Shown piece by piece: positions 50,620 to 64,000 of a stretch of 64,000 nt of DNA. The translations under genes and the position numbers were made by a program. The notes beneath the pieces were generated by a model. It saw only the letters and a list, made by a program, of their open reading frames with translations, was not told the origin of the DNA and ran no database searches. Location of the stretch: assembly GCF_000632715.1 (NCBI RefSeq), contig NZ_BAWO01000024.1, forward strand, positions 20,748-84,747, given 5' to 3'. Every line of letters starts with the position of its first letter. Within the stretch, counting starts at the first letter, position 1. Origin of the DNA: Parageobacillus caldoxylosilyticus NBRC 107762. GTDB lineage: Bacteria > Bacillota > Bacilli > Bacillales > Anoxybacillaceae.

Positions 50620-50871
50620 ATGGCCATGGCCAATATTGGTATCGTCAATGCACTCATTCGTATTACTTTCGGTCTGACCATGCTTGCATGGGCAACGGCA
50701 AAAATGACAAGACGTCCTTGGTGTACTTCTTACCTCATTATAGCGATGCTAGCCGCTATGAAAGTAGGCGAAGGAATCACCCGTTTTTGTCCAATGACTG
50801 CTTTATTGGAAAATTATCGCCGCGAGCAGGCGACTCGCATAAAAGAGGATGCTACAATCAATCCTACGTAA
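50620..50871 (+). CDS. DUF2892-family small membrane protein
   Basis: GGAGGG lies 6 bases before the ATG. The 83-residue protein has two membrane helices (about 10-30 and 36-54) around MTRRPWC, with a second Cys in FCPMTALL, the pattern of DUF2892 (YgaP-like inner membrane domain) proteins. Function is unknown. It faces yerA divergently and is followed by a terminator. Confidence 0.78.
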   Translation: MAMANIGIVNALIRITFGLTMLAWATAKMTRRPWCTSYLIIAMLAAMKVGEGITRFCPMTALLENYRREQATRIKEDATINPT

Positions 50872-50876
50872 ATAAA

Positions 50877-50901
50877 GACTGGCGTTTACATAACGCCAGT
50901 C
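50877..50901 (+). terminator. Terminator after the DUF2892 gene
   Basis: GACTGGCGTT (50877-50886) pairs perfectly with AACGCCAGTC (50892-50901) over 5 bases. The tail CATTC is weak in T. Confidence 0.65.
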
Positions 50902-50922
50902 CATTCAAAGGAGTGAATAAAC

Positions 50923-52288
<1,366 letters not shown>

Positions 52289-53827
52289 TTAATGTTTAAA
52301 ATGGCGGATTCCCGTAAAGACCATGGCAATTCCGTATTCATCCGCTTTGCGAATCGAATCAGCGTCGCGAATCGAGCCGCCCGGCTGGATGATGGCGGTA
52401 ATGCCGGCTTTGGCCGCCGCTTCGACGGTATCGTCCATCGGGAAAAACGCATCGGAAGCAAGCACCGCTCCGTTTGTTTTCTCTCCCGCCTGTTCAATCG
52501 CGATTTTCGCCGCGCCAACCCGGTTCATTTGTCCGGCGCCAACGCCGATCGTCATTCCGTCTTTCGCCAGCACGATTGCGTTCGATTTGACGTGTTTGAC
52601 CACCTTCCAGGCAAACTGCAACTGCTTCCATTCCTCTTCTGTCGGTTCACGCTTCGTCACAACTTTCAGCTCAGCATCCTCAAGCGTGTGCGTATCCGCT
52701 TCTTGTACAAGCAGTCCGCCTTGCACGGAAACAAGCATTTTTTCTTTTGTCTTTGGAGCCGCGAAATCCACTGTCAAGAGGCGAATGTTTTTCTTTTGCG
52801 TCAAAATCGCAAGCGCCTCATCGCTAAAAGATGGAGCGATGACGATTTCTAAAAAGATTTCGTGCATTTTTTCGGCCGTTGCTTTATCCACTTCGCGGTT
52901 TAAAGCGATAATGCCGCCAAAAATCGAAACCGGATCGGCCTCGTACGCTTTTAGGAACGCTTCATAAATCGTCGCACTCGTGCCGACGCCGCACGGATTC
53001 ATATGCTTCACCGCCACTGCCACCGGCTCGGTAAATTCTTTGACTAATTGTAGTGCGGCGTTCGCATCATTAATGTTGTTGTACGATAATGCTTTTCCGT
53101 GCAGCTGTGTTGCTTGCGCAATCGAGAAAGAGGAACCGAGCGGTTTTTTATAAAACGCCGCTGTTTGATGCGGATTTTCCCCATAGCGCAATGCTTGTTT
53201 TTTCTCAAAAGTGACCGTTAGCGTTTCCGGATATTCTTCCCCTGTCTTGTTGGTTAAATATTCGGCAATCAGCGCATCGTATGCGGCCGTATGGCGGAAT
53301 ACTTTCGCCGCCAGTTTCCGTTTCGTTTCCGCGGATATATCGCCATGTTCTTTTAGCTCTTGTATGACCATATCATAGTCGGCCGGGTCCACGACGACCG
53401 TTACATAGGAATGATTTTTCGCCGCCGCTCTAAGCATCGTCGGACCACCGATATCAATATTTTCGATCGCTTCCGCAAACGTCACATCGCTTTTGGCAAT
53501 CGTTTGTTGAAACGGATATAAATTGACGACCACTAAATCAATCGGAGTAATATGATGCTCATGAAGTTCAGCTTGATGGCGCTCATTGTCGCGGATCGCC
53601 AGCAACCCGCCATGAATCGCCGGATGCAATGTTTTGACGCGCCCGTCTAAAATTTCCGGAAACCCTGTCACTTCGGAAATACCAATGACGGGAATTCCCG
53701 CTTCTTCCAGCGCTTTTTTCGTTCCGCCTGTGGAGATAATTTCCACACCTAATTCCACCAATTGTTTCGCCAGCGGTACAATTCCTTCCTTGTTCGATAC
53801 ACTTAGCAATGCCCGTTTCACTGCCAT
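52289..53827 (-). CDS. purH: AICAR transformylase/IMP cyclohydrolase PurH
   Basis: The 512-residue bifunctional enzyme makes the last two steps to IMP. The N-terminal MGS-like cyclohydrolase domain (1-200) shows [13 protein letters not shown] and [13 protein letters not shown]; the transformylase domain has the KH motif [10 protein letters not shown] and [10 protein letters not shown]. Length equals Bacillus PurH (512). It lies 15 bases before purD. Confidence 0.96.
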   Translation of the reverse strand: MAVKRALLSVSNKEGIVPLAKQLVELGVEIISTGGTKKALEEAGIPVIGISEVTGFPEILDGRVKTLHPAIHGGLLAIRDNERHQAELHEHHITPIDLVVVNLYPFQQTIAKSDVTFAEAIENIDIGGPTMLRAAAKNHSYVTVVVDPADYDMVIQELKEHGDISAETKRKLAAKVFRHTAAYDALIAEYLTNKTGEEYPETLTVTFEKKQALRYGENPHQTAAFYKKPLGSSFSIAQATQLHGKALSYNNINDANAALQLVKEFTEPVAVAVKHMNPCGVGTSATIYEAFLKAYEADPVSIFGGIIALNREVDKATAEKMHEIFLEIVIAPSFSDEALAILTQKKNIRLLTVDFAAPKTKEKMLVSVQGGLLVQEADTHTLEDAELKVVTKREPTEEEWKQLQFAWKVVKHVKSNAIVLAKDGMTIGVGAGQMNRVGAAKIAIEQAGEKTNGAVLASDAFFPMDDTVEAAAKAGITAIIQPGGSIRDADSIRKADEYGIAMVFTGIRHFKH

Positions 53828-53842
53828 GATCCTCGATCCTTT

Positions 53843-54412
53843 CTATTGATGTTCCAGTAATGTTTTTAATACAGTGGGATATAGCTCATGCTCCACTTCG
53901 TGAATCCGCGCCTCGAGCTGTTCTAGCGGCTCTCCGTCGTAAATCGGGACAGCGCGCTGTGCGATGATCGGTCCGGTATCCATTCCTTCATCAACATAAT
54001 GAATGGTTACGCCGGTTACTTTTACCCCCGCCCGGTACGCCTGCCCAATCGCATCTTTGCCCGGAAACGCCGGCAACAGCGATGGATGGATATTGACGAT
54101 TTTTCCTTCATAAGCAGCAAGCAGCGTCGGACCAATGAGACGCATATAGCCGGCAAGAGCGATGAAATCAATATGATGTTTTCGCAACTGGGCTAAAATC
54201 GCCTGTTCAAATTCTGCTTTAGCAACATAATCTTTCGGCGAAAAAACGAACGCAGGAATATGCTCTCGCGCCGCCCGCTCAATGACTTTCGCTCCCGGTT
54301 TGTCGCATACTAATAATGCGACGCGTGCTGGCAATATCCCCTTTTTGGCCGCATCAACAATCGCCTGAAAATTCGTGCCGCTGCCGGAGGCAAAAACAGC
54401 AAGTTGTTTCAT
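53843..54412 (-). CDS. purN: Phosphoribosylglycinamide formyltransferase PurN
   Basis: The 189-residue enzyme transfers the formyl group of 10-formyltetrahydrofolate to glycinamide ribonucleotide. The catalytic set is visible: the [12 protein letters not shown] loop (N, H about 106-108) and [16 protein letters not shown] with the Asp. It overlaps purM by 4 bases (ATGA). Confidence 0.95.
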   Translation of the reverse strand: MKQLAVFASGSGTNFQAIVDAAKKGILPARVALLVCDKPGAKVIERAAREHIPAFVFSPKDYVAKAEFEQAILAQLRKHHIDFIALAGYMRLIGPTLLAAYEGKIVNIHPSLLPAFPGKDAIGQAYRAGVKVTGVTIHYVDEGMDTGPIIAQRAVPIYDGEPLEQLEARIHEVEHELYPTVLKTLLEHQ

Positions 54413-55449
54413 GCCATCGCCCCTCCGACAAATGAAACTCCTTTTCCTCGTTTCACACGGCCGATGACATACGCTTTTTCTCCTAGCTCTGTGAAAAGAG
54501 CAGACACACGATCCGCCACTTCACGGTCTACTGCCAGCACCATGCCAATTCCCATATTGAAAATAGAAAACATTTCGCCGTGCTCTAGGTTTCCTTTCTC
54601 CCGCAGCAGATCAAAAATCGGCGGCACCGGCCATGAACCATCGTCAATTTCCGCGCCCAGTCCTTCCGGAAGCATGCGCGGGATGTTTTCGATAAAGCCG
54701 CCGCCCGTAATATGCGCCATTCCTTTTATATCAAATTGTTTCATCACTTGAAGAAGCGGCTTGACATAAATGCGCGTCGGCTTTAATAGCTCTTCACCGA
54801 GCGGAACCGTCAGCGGCTCATAGATGCGGTCCAATTCCAGTTTCGCCTGTTCTATCATGATGCGACGCACGAGCGAATATCCGTTGCTGTGAAGGCCGTT
54901 GGAGGCAAGCCCGATCAGCATGTCCCCTTCTTGAATATTGCTCCCCGTCACAAGCTTTGACTTTTCCGCAATTCCAACGGCAAACCCAGCGACATCATAT
55001 TCCTCTTCTTCATACATTCCCGGCATTTCCGCCGTCTCTCCGCCGATCAGCGCACAACCTGCTTCAGCGCAGCCATCGGCAATTCCTTTGACAATGTGTG
55101 CGATTTTTTCCGGCACCGCTTTGCCGCACGCAATATAGTCAAGAAAAAAGAGCGGTTCTGCTCCTTGGACGACAATATCATTGACGCACATCGCCACACA
55201 ATCTATTCCAATTGTATCATGCCGGTCCATCATAAACGCAACCTTAAGCTTGGTCCCCACGCCATCCGTCCCCGAAACGAGCACCGGCTCCTTATATCCA
55301 AGCTTCGATAAATCAAACATGCCGCCAAATCCACCTAACCCGCCAAGCACTTCCGGACGCATCGTTTTTTGTACGTGGGGTTTCATCAAAGAGACAGCCC
55401 GATATCCTGCTTCAATGTCCACGCCCGCTTGTTTATATGCTTTTGCCAC
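54409..55449 (-). CDS. purM: Phosphoribosylformylglycinamidine cyclo-ligase PurM
   Basis: The 346-residue AIR synthetase has [16 protein letters not shown] (about 60-75), [12 protein letters not shown] and [11 protein letters not shown], typical of the PurM fold. It closes the imidazole ring with ATP. It follows purF by 15 bases. Length equals Bacillus PurM (346). Confidence 0.96.
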   Translation of the reverse strand: MAKAYKQAGVDIEAGYRAVSLMKPHVQKTMRPEVLGGLGGFGGMFDLSKLGYKEPVLVSGTDGVGTKLKVAFMMDRHDTIGIDCVAMCVNDIVVQGAEPLFFLDYIACGKAVPEKIAHIVKGIADGCAEAGCALIGGETAEMPGMYEEEEYDVAGFAVGIAEKSKLVTGSNIQEGDMLIGLASNGLHSNGYSLVRRIMIEQAKLELDRIYEPLTVPLGEELLKPTRIYVKPLLQVMKQFDIKGMAHITGGGFIENIPRMLPEGLGAEIDDGSWPVPPIFDLLREKGNLEHGEMFSIFNMGIGMVLAVDREVADRVSALFTELGEKAYVIGRVKRGKGVSFVGGAMA

Positions 55450-55464
55450 GTCAAGTCCCCCTTT

Positions 55465-56852
55465 TTATTTAACCGCCGTAAACGGCAAACGCGCTCGGCT
55501 GACATTGGTCGGGTAGTTTCCGGTAAAACAGGCCAGGCATTGCCCGTGTAATGGCAGATGATCCGGCCGACCAATCGCCTCTAACAGCCCTTCTTGACTT
55601 AAAAATGCTAACGAATCGGCGCCAATGATTTGGCGGATTTCCTCGACTGTATACTTGGACGCAATCAACTCTTCGCGCGTCGATGTATCAATTCCGTAAA
55701 AACATGGATGTGTAATCGGCGGCGCGCTAATTCGGACGTGCACTTCCGTCGCCCCCGCTTCACGAAGCATCGCCACAATCCGTCTGCTTGTCGTACCACG
55801 CACAATCGAATCATCGACCATTACTACGCGTTTTCCGGCGACCACGCCGCGCACCGGCGACAGTTTCATTTTCACCCCTTGCTCCCGCAATGACTGGGAC
55901 GGCTGAATAAACGTACGTCCGACGTAACGGTTTTTAATCAGCCCAAGCTCATACGGAATGCCGGTCGCCTCCGCGTAGCCGATCGCAACAGAAATGCTTG
56001 AATCGGGCACACCGGTGACAATGTCCGCTTCTGCCGGCGCCTCTAGCGCCAGTCGTTTCCCTAAATTTTTTCTTGCCGTATGAATGTTAATGCCATCCAC
56101 ATTGCTGTCTGGACGGGCGAAATAAATATATTCCATGCTGCAAATCGAACGTGGCCGCATCGGGGCGAACCGTTCGGAACGCATTCCTTCGCCACTAATG
56201 ATAATTAATTCTCCCGGCTCGACTTCCCTTTCGTACGTGGCGCCGATCACATCAAAGGCACACGTCTCGGAAGCAACGACATAGGCGTCGCCAAGCCTTC
56301 CGATCGAAAGCGGACGAAATCCGTGTGGATCAAGGGCGATGTATAGCTCCTTTTCCGTCAATAACAGGAACGCAAATGCTCCTTCCACATAGGCGAGCGC
56401 CTCTTTTACCTGCTCTTTGAACGTCGGCGCCTGGCTGCGGCGAATGAGATGGGCCAGCACTTCCGTATCGGAAGTCGTTTGGAAAATGCTACCCTGCGCC
56501 TCAAGCTGCAGTTTTAAATCGATTGCATTCGTAAGATTGCCGTTATGGGCAAGGGCAATGCTTCCCGTTTGCGAGCGGAACAGAAGCGGCTGGACGTTTT
56601 CATAGCCTCCTCCCCCTGCTGTTGAGTAGCGAACGTGGCCGATTGCTGCCGCTCCATTTAGCGCTTGAAGCACCTCGTTGTGAAACACTTCGGTGACAAG
56701 ACCCAACCCTTTATGGCTTTGCAGCGTTCCTTGATGGACAACGACGATCCCTGCTCCTTCCTGGCCGCGGTGCTGAAGGCTATGCAAGCCGTAATACGTG
56801 AGCTGCGCCGCGTTTTCATGTCCCCAAATGCCGAAAATGCCGCACTCTTCAT

Positions 56853-56877
<25 letters not shown>
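55465..56877 (-). CDS. purF: Amidophosphoribosyltransferase PurF
   Basis: The start at 56877 ([16 protein letters not shown]) reproduces the 11-residue propeptide that is cut off to free the catalytic Cys12 in Bacillus PurF, giving 470 residues. The PRPP-binding [13 protein letters not shown] and the cluster cysteines ([25 protein letters not shown]) are present. It catalyses the first committed step. It overlaps the purL end by 25 bases. The Fe-S form and inhibition by nucleotides are known for the family. Confidence 0.96.
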
Positions 56878-59064
<2,187 letters not shown>

Positions 59065-59081
<17 letters not shown>

Positions 59082-59751
59082 GTGTTTCCCTCCAGTATTT
59101 CACGATCGATTGGAACAGCTTCAACCCGTCAGCGCTGCCAAGCAGCACATCCACCGCCCGCTCCGGATGCGGCATCATGCCAAGTACATTACCTTTTTCA
59201 TTGACAATTCCGGCAATATCGGATAAGCTTCCATTTGGATTTTCTCCGTAATAGCGAAAAACGATTTGCCGATTTTCGATCAGTCGCTTTAGTGTTGGTT
59301 CATCACAATAATAATTGCCTTCGCCATGGGCGATCGGGATCGTAATGATTTCGCCTTGTTCGTACGAAGACGTAAACATCGTTTCATTGTTTTCTACTTT
59401 TAACGACACCGGGCGGCAAATAAACTTCAGACTGTTATTGCGGCGCATTGCCCCCGGAAGCAGCCCTGCTTCTAGCAAAATTTGAAACCCGTTGCATACG
59501 CCTAATATCGGCTTCCCTTCATCTGCCGCTTTTTGGACCGCCTTCATGACGTTGGAGAAGCGGGCGATCGCTCCGGAGCGAAGGTAGTCGCCGTATGAAA
59601 ACCCTCCCGGCAGCAAAATCGCGTCAAAACGGTCAAGGTTTTCCTCATCATGCCATACGTATTCGACTTCTTCTTGCAACTCATCAGCAATCGCATGATA
59701 CATATCAACATCACAATTTGACCCTGGAAACACGATCACAGCAAATTTCAC
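59065..59751 (-). CDS. purQ: FGAM synthase glutaminase subunit PurQ
   Basis: The 228-residue class I glutamine amidotransferase supplies ammonia to PurL. The nucleophile is C86 ([10 protein letters not shown]) and the His/Glu pair is in [11 protein letters not shown] near 195. It overlaps purS by 4 bases and purL by 17. Confidence 0.96.
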
Positions 59752-60002
59752 TGCACGACTACCTCCTCAATTTCATAACGGTAGTCTTCAATAACCGTAT
59801 TGGCTAACAGCTTTTCACACATTTCCCGCACCAGTTTGTCGATATCGCGGTCGCTTTTCTCGATGACAAGCTCCATAAATTTCCCGATCCGCACGTCCTG
59901 CACTTCTGTATACGATAAGCTATGCAGCGCGCCTTTGACCGCCGTTCCTTGCGGATCAAGCACACTTTCACGCAACGTCACATATACCTTTACTTTATAC
60001 AT
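59748..60002 (-). CDS. purS: FGAM synthase subunit PurS
   Basis: The 84-residue protein bridges PurL and PurQ. It opens [20 protein letters not shown], a clear PurS start. Its ends overlap purC by 13 bases and purQ by 4. Length matches Bacillus PurS (84). Confidence 0.95.
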   Translation of the reverse strand: MYKVKVYVTLRESVLDPQGTAVKGALHSLSYTEVQDVRIGKFMELVIEKSDRDIDKLVREMCEKLLANTVIEDYRYEIEEVVVQ

Positions 60003-60718
60003 GCTGATTCTCCCCCTAATCGTTGTAAAATCGCTTCGTATGCATCCGTTAAGCTTCCTAAATCGCGGCGGAACACATCTTTATCCAGTTTTTCGTTCGT
60101 TTCCATATCCCACAGGCGGCACGTATCCGGCGAAATCTCATCGGCAAGCAATATTTCACCTTTTGCATCGATGCCAAATTCCAGTTTAAAGTCAACCAGT
60201 CGCACCCGCCGCGCGGCAAAGTGCTGCGTCAATACGTCATTAACCTTGAAAGCCAGTTCCTTCAAAACGGCAATCTGCTCTGAGGTGGCCAGCTTTAATA
60301 TGGCGATGTGATCTTCTAATAAGAGAGGATCACCAAGGTCATCATTTTTGTAATAAAATTCGATAAGAGGTTTTTCCAGAGGGGTGCCTTCTGCGATGCC
60401 AAGCCGCTTCGCCAGACTCCCGGCCACAACGTTGCGGACAACCACTTCAAGCGGGATGATCGTCACTTTTTTGACAAGTTGCTCGGTAGCAGATACCTTT
60501 TGCAGAAAATGATTCGGAATTCCCGCCTCGCAAAGCTTAGAAAATAGCAAACTAGCAATTTCGTTATTTAAGCGTCCTTTGCCGGCAATCGTCGCTTTTT
60601 TCTCTCCGTTGAACGCCGTCGCGCTGTCTTTATATTCCACCCACAACGTATTCTCCTCATCCGTCGTATACACTTTTTTTGCCTTTCCTTCATATAGCAA
60701 TCCTAGTTTTTCCACCAT
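59990..60718 (-). CDS. purC: SAICAR synthetase PurC
   Basis: The start at 60718 (MVEKLGLLYEGKAKKVY) follows GGAGG by 8 bases and gives 242 residues, the usual size; the longer frame has no site. The family motifs KDSATAFNGEKKA, LEVVVRNVVAGSLAKR and LADEISPDTCRLWD are present. It joins aspartate to CAIR with ATP. Confidence 0.95.
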   Translation of the reverse strand: MVEKLGLLYEGKAKKVYTTDEENTLWVEYKDSATAFNGEKKATIAGKGRLNNEIASLLFSKLCEAGIPNHFLQKVSATEQLVKKVTIIPLEVVVRNVVAGSLAKRLGIAEGTPLEKPLIEFYYKNDDLGDPLLLEDHIAILKLATSEQIAVLKELAFKVNDVLTQHFAARRVRLVDFKLEFGIDAKGEILLADEISPDTCRLWDMETNEKLDKDVFRRDLGSLTDAYEAILQRLGGESACIK

Positions 60719-60794
60719 TTCCCAGGCCTCCGATACAGAATATTGGCAATTTTCTTTAGTGCAGATCGGCAAGAAGCTACTTGCCGATCTGCCG

Positions 60795-62090
60795 TTACGC
60801 TAACCCTAACCGTGCAAAAATCGTATCGATATGCTTTAAGTGGTAGCGATAATCAAAGCAATCGTCGAGCTGTTCTTTTGTCAAACGGCTTGTAATCCGC
60901 TCGTCCGCTTCAATCAAGGAACGGAACGGCACTTGTTTTTCCCATGCTTCCATCGCTTTCGGCTGCACTAAATCATACGCTTCTTCCCGCGTCATCCCCG
61001 TGTCGATAAGGGCGAGCAGGACCCGTTGCGAATAAATCAATCCTAACGTACGGTCCATGTTTTTCTTCATGTTTTCCGGGTAAACTCTCAAGTTCTTGAC
61101 AATGTTGGCAAAGCGGTTGAGCATATAGTTTAGAGCGATCGTTGCATCCGGCAAAATAATGCGTTCAGCAGAAGAATGGGAAATATCGCGTTCATGCCAA
61201 AGCGGAACATTTTCGTACGCCGTCAGCATATACCCTCGGATGACGCGCGCCATTCCCGTCATGTTTTCCGAACCAATCGGATTGCGCTTGTGCGGCATCG
61301 CCGATGAACCTTTTTGTCCTTTCGCAAAAAACTCTTCCACTTCCCGCACTTCGCTTTTTTGCAGCCCACGAATTTCAACGGCAAATTTTTCAATCGATGT
61401 CGCAATCAGTGCCAGCGTCGCCATATAATACGCATGGCGGTCGCGCTGCAGCGTTTGTGTGGAGATCGGCGCTGGTTTCAATCCTAATTTTTCGCACACA
61501 TATTGCTCCACAAACGGATCGATGTTCGCATACGTCCCGACCGCGCCAGAAATTTTGCCGACACGCACCGTTTCCGCCGCTTGTTTAAACCGTTCTAAAT
61601 TGCGCAGCATTTCCGCATACCATAATGCCATTTTCAGGCCAAATGTTGTCGGTTCCGCGTGAACGCCGTGCGTGCGCCCCATCATGACCGTATATTTATG
61701 CTCCAACGCTTTCTCTTTCAATACTTGAATAAGATTTTCCAAATCTCTTAATAAAATTTCGTTCGCTTGTTTTAGTAAATAAGACAGGGCGGTGTCCACG
61801 ACGTCAGTCGATGTCAGCCCATAATGCACCCACTTTCGTTCTTCGCCTAACGTTTCTGAAACAGCGCGCGTAAACGCCACGACATCATGGCGCGTTTCTT
61901 CTTCAATTTCTTTAATGCGCGCGATATCAAACGAAGCGTTTTGGCGGATGCGCTCGACATCTTCTTTTGGAATGACGCCAAGCTCTGCCCACGCCTCACA
62001 AGCTAAAATTTCCACTTCCAGCCATGCTTTAAAGCGGTTTTCTTCCGTCCAAATTGCTCCCATTTCCGGTCTTGTGTAACGTTCGATCAT
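60795..62090 (-). CDS. purB: Adenylosuccinate lyase PurB
   Basis: The start at 62090 ([20 protein letters not shown]) gives 431 residues, as in Bacillus PurB. The fumarase-family signature [15 protein letters not shown] (about 263-277) holds the catalytic Ser, and TSTDVVDTA and [10 protein letters not shown] carry the other active-site residues. It acts twice, in IMP and AMP synthesis. It overlaps purK by 4 bases; 76 bases separate it from purC. Confidence 0.96.
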   Translation of the reverse strand: MIERYTRPEMGAIWTEENRFKAWLEVEILACEAWAELGVIPKEDVERIRQNASFDIARIKEIEEETRHDVVAFTRAVSETLGEERKWVHYGLTSTDVVDTALSYLLKQANEILLRDLENLIQVLKEKALEHKYTVMMGRTHGVHAEPTTFGLKMALWYAEMLRNLERFKQAAETVRVGKISGAVGTYANIDPFVEQYVCEKLGLKPAPISTQTLQRDRHAYYMATLALIATSIEKFAVEIRGLQKSEVREVEEFFAKGQKGSSAMPHKRNPIGSENMTGMARVIRGYMLTAYENVPLWHERDISHSSAERIILPDATIALNYMLNRFANIVKNLRVYPENMKKNMDRTLGLIYSQRVLLALIDTGMTREEAYDLVQPKAMEAWEKQVPFRSLIEADERITSRLTKEQLDDCFDYRYHLKHIDTIFARLGLA

Positions 62091-63241
62091 ACGTATTCTT
62101 GCCTCCGATCCTTCCAAATTTGCCACGAATCCACCATTTCCAGCGCATCATCCACACGCTCGGCAAGCACCGTGACATGCCCCATTTTTCGCTTCGGTTT
62201 TGCCTCTTTTTTGCCGTACAGGTGCAAATGCGCCGCACCAAGCTTTCCAATATTTTGCCGTATCGGCTCGACATGCTCCCCTAAAATATTGACCATGACA
62301 GCCGGCTTTAGCAAGGCGGTGCTTCCTAACGGCCAATTGCAGATGGCGCGGATATGCTGCTCGAATTGGGACGTCGCACAAGCATTAATTGTATAATGAC
62401 CTGAGTTGTGCGGTCTAGGGGCAAGCTCATTAATATAAATATCCCCTTCTTTTGTCAAAAACATTTCGACTGCCAGCGTTCCGACTAAAGAAAAGTAATC
62501 GGCGAGCGTTTCCGCATAGCGCATTGCTTTTTTTGCGACATCCGCAGCAATGCGCGCCGGGGCAATGGTCTGATGCAAAATATTATCGATATGAATGTTT
62601 TCTGCAACCGGAAATGCCGCCATCTCACCGAACCCATTTCTTGCGACGATCACGGAAATTTCTTTGTCAAATGAAATCCAGCTCTCCAATACGCAAGGAC
62701 CAATTTCTAACAAAGAAAGCGCCGGTTCCATATCTTCTTGGCAGCGAATCACGTGTTGCCCTTTCCCATCATAGCCGCCACGGCGCGTTTTCAACACACA
62801 CGGAATACCGATTTTTTCAACTGCAAAAGCAAGCTCTTCTTTCGTCTGTACTTCCGCATATGGAGCGACGGGAAGACCTGCAGCGATGATCTCCCGTTTC
62901 TCGGCCGCGCGATCTTGTGTGACGGCGAGCAACTGGCTTCCCTGCGGCACATAGGCGTGTTCAACGAGCCAATGTAAAGCATTAGCATCAATATTTTCAA
63001 ATTCATACGTAATCACATCGCTTACTTTCGCCAGCTCTGCAATCGCCCCGCGGTCGCTATATTCGGCAGTAATTTCGATATCAGCCACCTGGCCACAAGG
63101 GGAATCAGGTGTTGGGTCGAGCACGGCGATACGAAACCCCATTGCTTTTGCCGAAAGCGCCATCATCCGTCCAAGCTGTCCGCCGCCGATAATTCCGATC
63201 GTCTGTCCGGGAAGGACTTGCCGCTTATCCAAGTTGATCAC
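62087..63241 (-). CDS. purK: N5-carboxyaminoimidazole ribonucleotide synthase PurK
   Basis: The 384-residue ATP-grasp enzyme carboxylates AIR with bicarbonate. [20 protein letters not shown] (12-31), [13 protein letters not shown] and [14 protein letters not shown] are hallmark motifs. It overlaps purE by 17 bases and purB by 4. Confidence 0.95.
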   Translation of the reverse strand: MINLDKRQVLPGQTIGIIGGGQLGRMMALSAKAMGFRIAVLDPTPDSPCGQVADIEITAEYSDRGAIAELAKVSDVITYEFENIDANALHWLVEHAYVPQGSQLLAVTQDRAAEKREIIAAGLPVAPYAEVQTKEELAFAVEKIGIPCVLKTRRGGYDGKGQHVIRCQEDMEPALSLLEIGPCVLESWISFDKEISVIVARNGFGEMAAFPVAENIHIDNILHQTIAPARIAADVAKKAMRYAETLADYFSLVGTLAVEMFLTKEGDIYINELAPRPHNSGHYTINACATSQFEQHIRAICNWPLGSTALLKPAVMVNILGEHVEPIRQNIGKLGAAHLHLYGKKEAKPKRKMGHVTVLAERVDDALEMVDSWQIWKDRRQEYV

Positions 63242-63713
63242 TACTTTCCATCACCTGTTTTTTTATTTGCTCTCTTCGCTCCTTTAACGCCTCCATGTAT
63301 TGCGGATCATGAATGCCTAATATGGCAGCTGCTAAAAGCCCCGCGTTTGTCGCTCCCGCCTTTCCGATGGCAACGGTGGCGACTGGGACCCCGCCAGGCA
63401 TTTGCACAATCGATAGAAGGGAATCTAACCCGTTCAACGCTTTTGACTGCACCGGCACGCCAATAACAGGGATGGTTGTTTTCGCTGCTACCATTCCCGG
63501 CAAGTGGGCTGCTCCGCCCGCTCCTGCGATAATCACCTTAATACCTCTTTCCTCTGCTGTTTCGGCATACTCAAACATATAATCAGGCGTTCGATGGGCA
63601 GAAACGACCTTTTTCTCAAATGGAATTTGCAACTCCTCTAATATATCACAAGCATATTTCATCGTTTCCCAGTCTGAATGGCTGCCCATAATTACTCCAA
63701 CAAGCGGCGGCAT
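63225..63713 (-). CDS. purE: N5-CAIR mutase PurE
   Basis: The 162-residue class I PurE starts with [17 protein letters not shown], with the catalytic SHSD, and has [10 protein letters not shown] and [12 protein letters not shown]. It converts N5-CAIR to CAIR. It is the first gene of the operon, 28 bases after the riboswitch terminator. Confidence 0.96.
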   Translation of the reverse strand: MPPLVGVIMGSHSDWETMKYACDILEELQIPFEKKVVSAHRTPDYMFEYAETAEERGIKVIIAGAGGAAHLPGMVAAKTTIPVIGVPVQSKALNGLDSLLSIVQMPGGVPVATVAIGKAGATNAGLLAAAILGIHDPQYMEALKERREQIKKQVMESSDQLG

Positions 63714-63740
63714 AGAATATTCACTCCTTTATCATTCATA

Positions 63741-63795
63741 ACAAAGCCCAGAGCGTACGTTCCCCTCCTTGATAAGGGAAAGTATCGCTCTGGGC
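63741..63795 (-). terminator. Riboswitch-controlled terminator before purE
   Basis: GCCCAGAGCG pairs with CGCTCTGGGC (63786-63795 with 63746-63755) and is followed on the minus strand by TTTGTTATG. The long loop contains the pieces that could form the alternative antiterminator with the aptamer's 3' arm. Confidence 0.8.
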
Positions 63796-63838
63796 ATACT
63801 CCGACCATCTTGTCGAAAAAAAGCCAAACCGATCCTTT

Positions 63839-63909
63839 CCCTCATAGTCCAATAATTTACGGTTATTGGGTAGAGACTTTTGGGCCATATTCCCAAAATT
63901 ATATGAGGG
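63839..63909 (-). promoter_or_regulatory. Guanine (purine) riboswitch aptamer
   Basis: On the minus strand P1 pairs CCCTCATA with TATGAGGG. Inside it are the conserved ATAAT, TATGG and TCTCTACC elements, loop P2/P3 sequences that can kiss (TTGGGAATATGGCCCAA and CCAATAACCGTAAATTATTGG) and the 3' GGACTATG. The C before TATG is the specificity base for guanine or hypoxanthine; adenine types have T. It closely resembles the Bacillus subtilis purE leader. Confidence 0.93.
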
Positions 63910-63935
63910 ATCATCGACACTATGAAGTTACTATT

Positions 63936-63981
63936 ATCTTAACAATATTTTTCATGAACTGTCAACAAAAATCGAACATTT
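63936..63981 (-). promoter_or_regulatory. Promoter of the pur operon with a PurR-box-like site
   Basis: On the minus strand TTGACA (63960-63965) and TAAGAT (63936-63941) are spaced by 18 bases, with the start expected near 63929. On the plus strand AAAAATCGAACATTT at 63968-63982 resembles the PurBox (AWWWCCGAACWWT) bound by PurR. A second box may overlap TCATGAACTGT; that is less sure. Confidence 0.7.
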
Positions 63982-64000
63982 AATTTATATATAATATAAA

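Overview
The window reads as a chromosome segment of a thermophilic Bacillaceae bacterium, most likely Geobacillus/Parageobacillus or a close relative. The reasons are moderate GC with strong GGAGG ribosome binding sites, proteins (PcrA, LigA, GatB, PurB) that look like known Geobacillus proteins, the Bacillus gene order purEKBCSQLFMNHD / yerA-yerB-yerC-pcrB-pcrA-ligA-camS / gatCAB / dgkB-rlmCD, and CRISPR repeats of the Geobacillus type I-B kind. Nearly everything is on the minus strand. No database search was possible, so every name rests on recognised sequence features.

Layout from the right: 63.7-64 kb holds the pur promoter and a guanine riboswitch with its terminator, which control the complete 12-gene purine operon running left to 51.0 kb (IMP synthesis from PRPP). 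A convergent pair of small membrane proteins (50.6-51.0 kb, one of only 34 residues) abuts purD. Then come yerA, yerB, yerC, pcrB, pcrA, ligA, camS, the proline catabolism gene for P5C dehydrogenase with a cre box, a BmrA-type ABC exporter preceded by a broken MerR-type gene, a VOC-fold protein, a frameshifted coiled-coil repeat protein, and gatCAB.

In Bacillus subtilis gatB lies next to the dgkB/rlmCD block. Here about 29 kb separates them (3.4-32.3 kb), and this is the accessory part. It carries, right to left: relics of a WXG/LXG toxin locus; a relic of an osmoprotectant-binding protein; a His-rich membrane protein; an osmoprotectant ABC importer; a type I-B CRISPR-Cas locus in decay; a potABCD polyamine importer; a maltose-type PTS/6-phospho-alpha-glucosidase locus with two cre boxes; a membrane protein plus PspA pair; a two-component system facing a PepSY protein and an HtrA protease; and a flotillin/NfeD pair under a sigma-W-like promoter.

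The most notable object is the CRISPR locus. Four Cascade genes (cas8, cas7, cas5, cas6) are intact in one operon. Between cas5 and cas6 lies a deletion scar: the first codons of cas3 are followed at once by the last two thirds of cas2, which itself carries two compensating frameshifts. Thus cas3, cas4, cas1 and most of cas2 appear to have been lost. Two short arrays with degenerate repeats and duplicated leaders flank the operon. Other points worth checking are a cloverleaf-like repeat-flanked element upstream of rlmCD, and a mirror-symmetric pair of response-regulator boxes between the two divergent stress genes.
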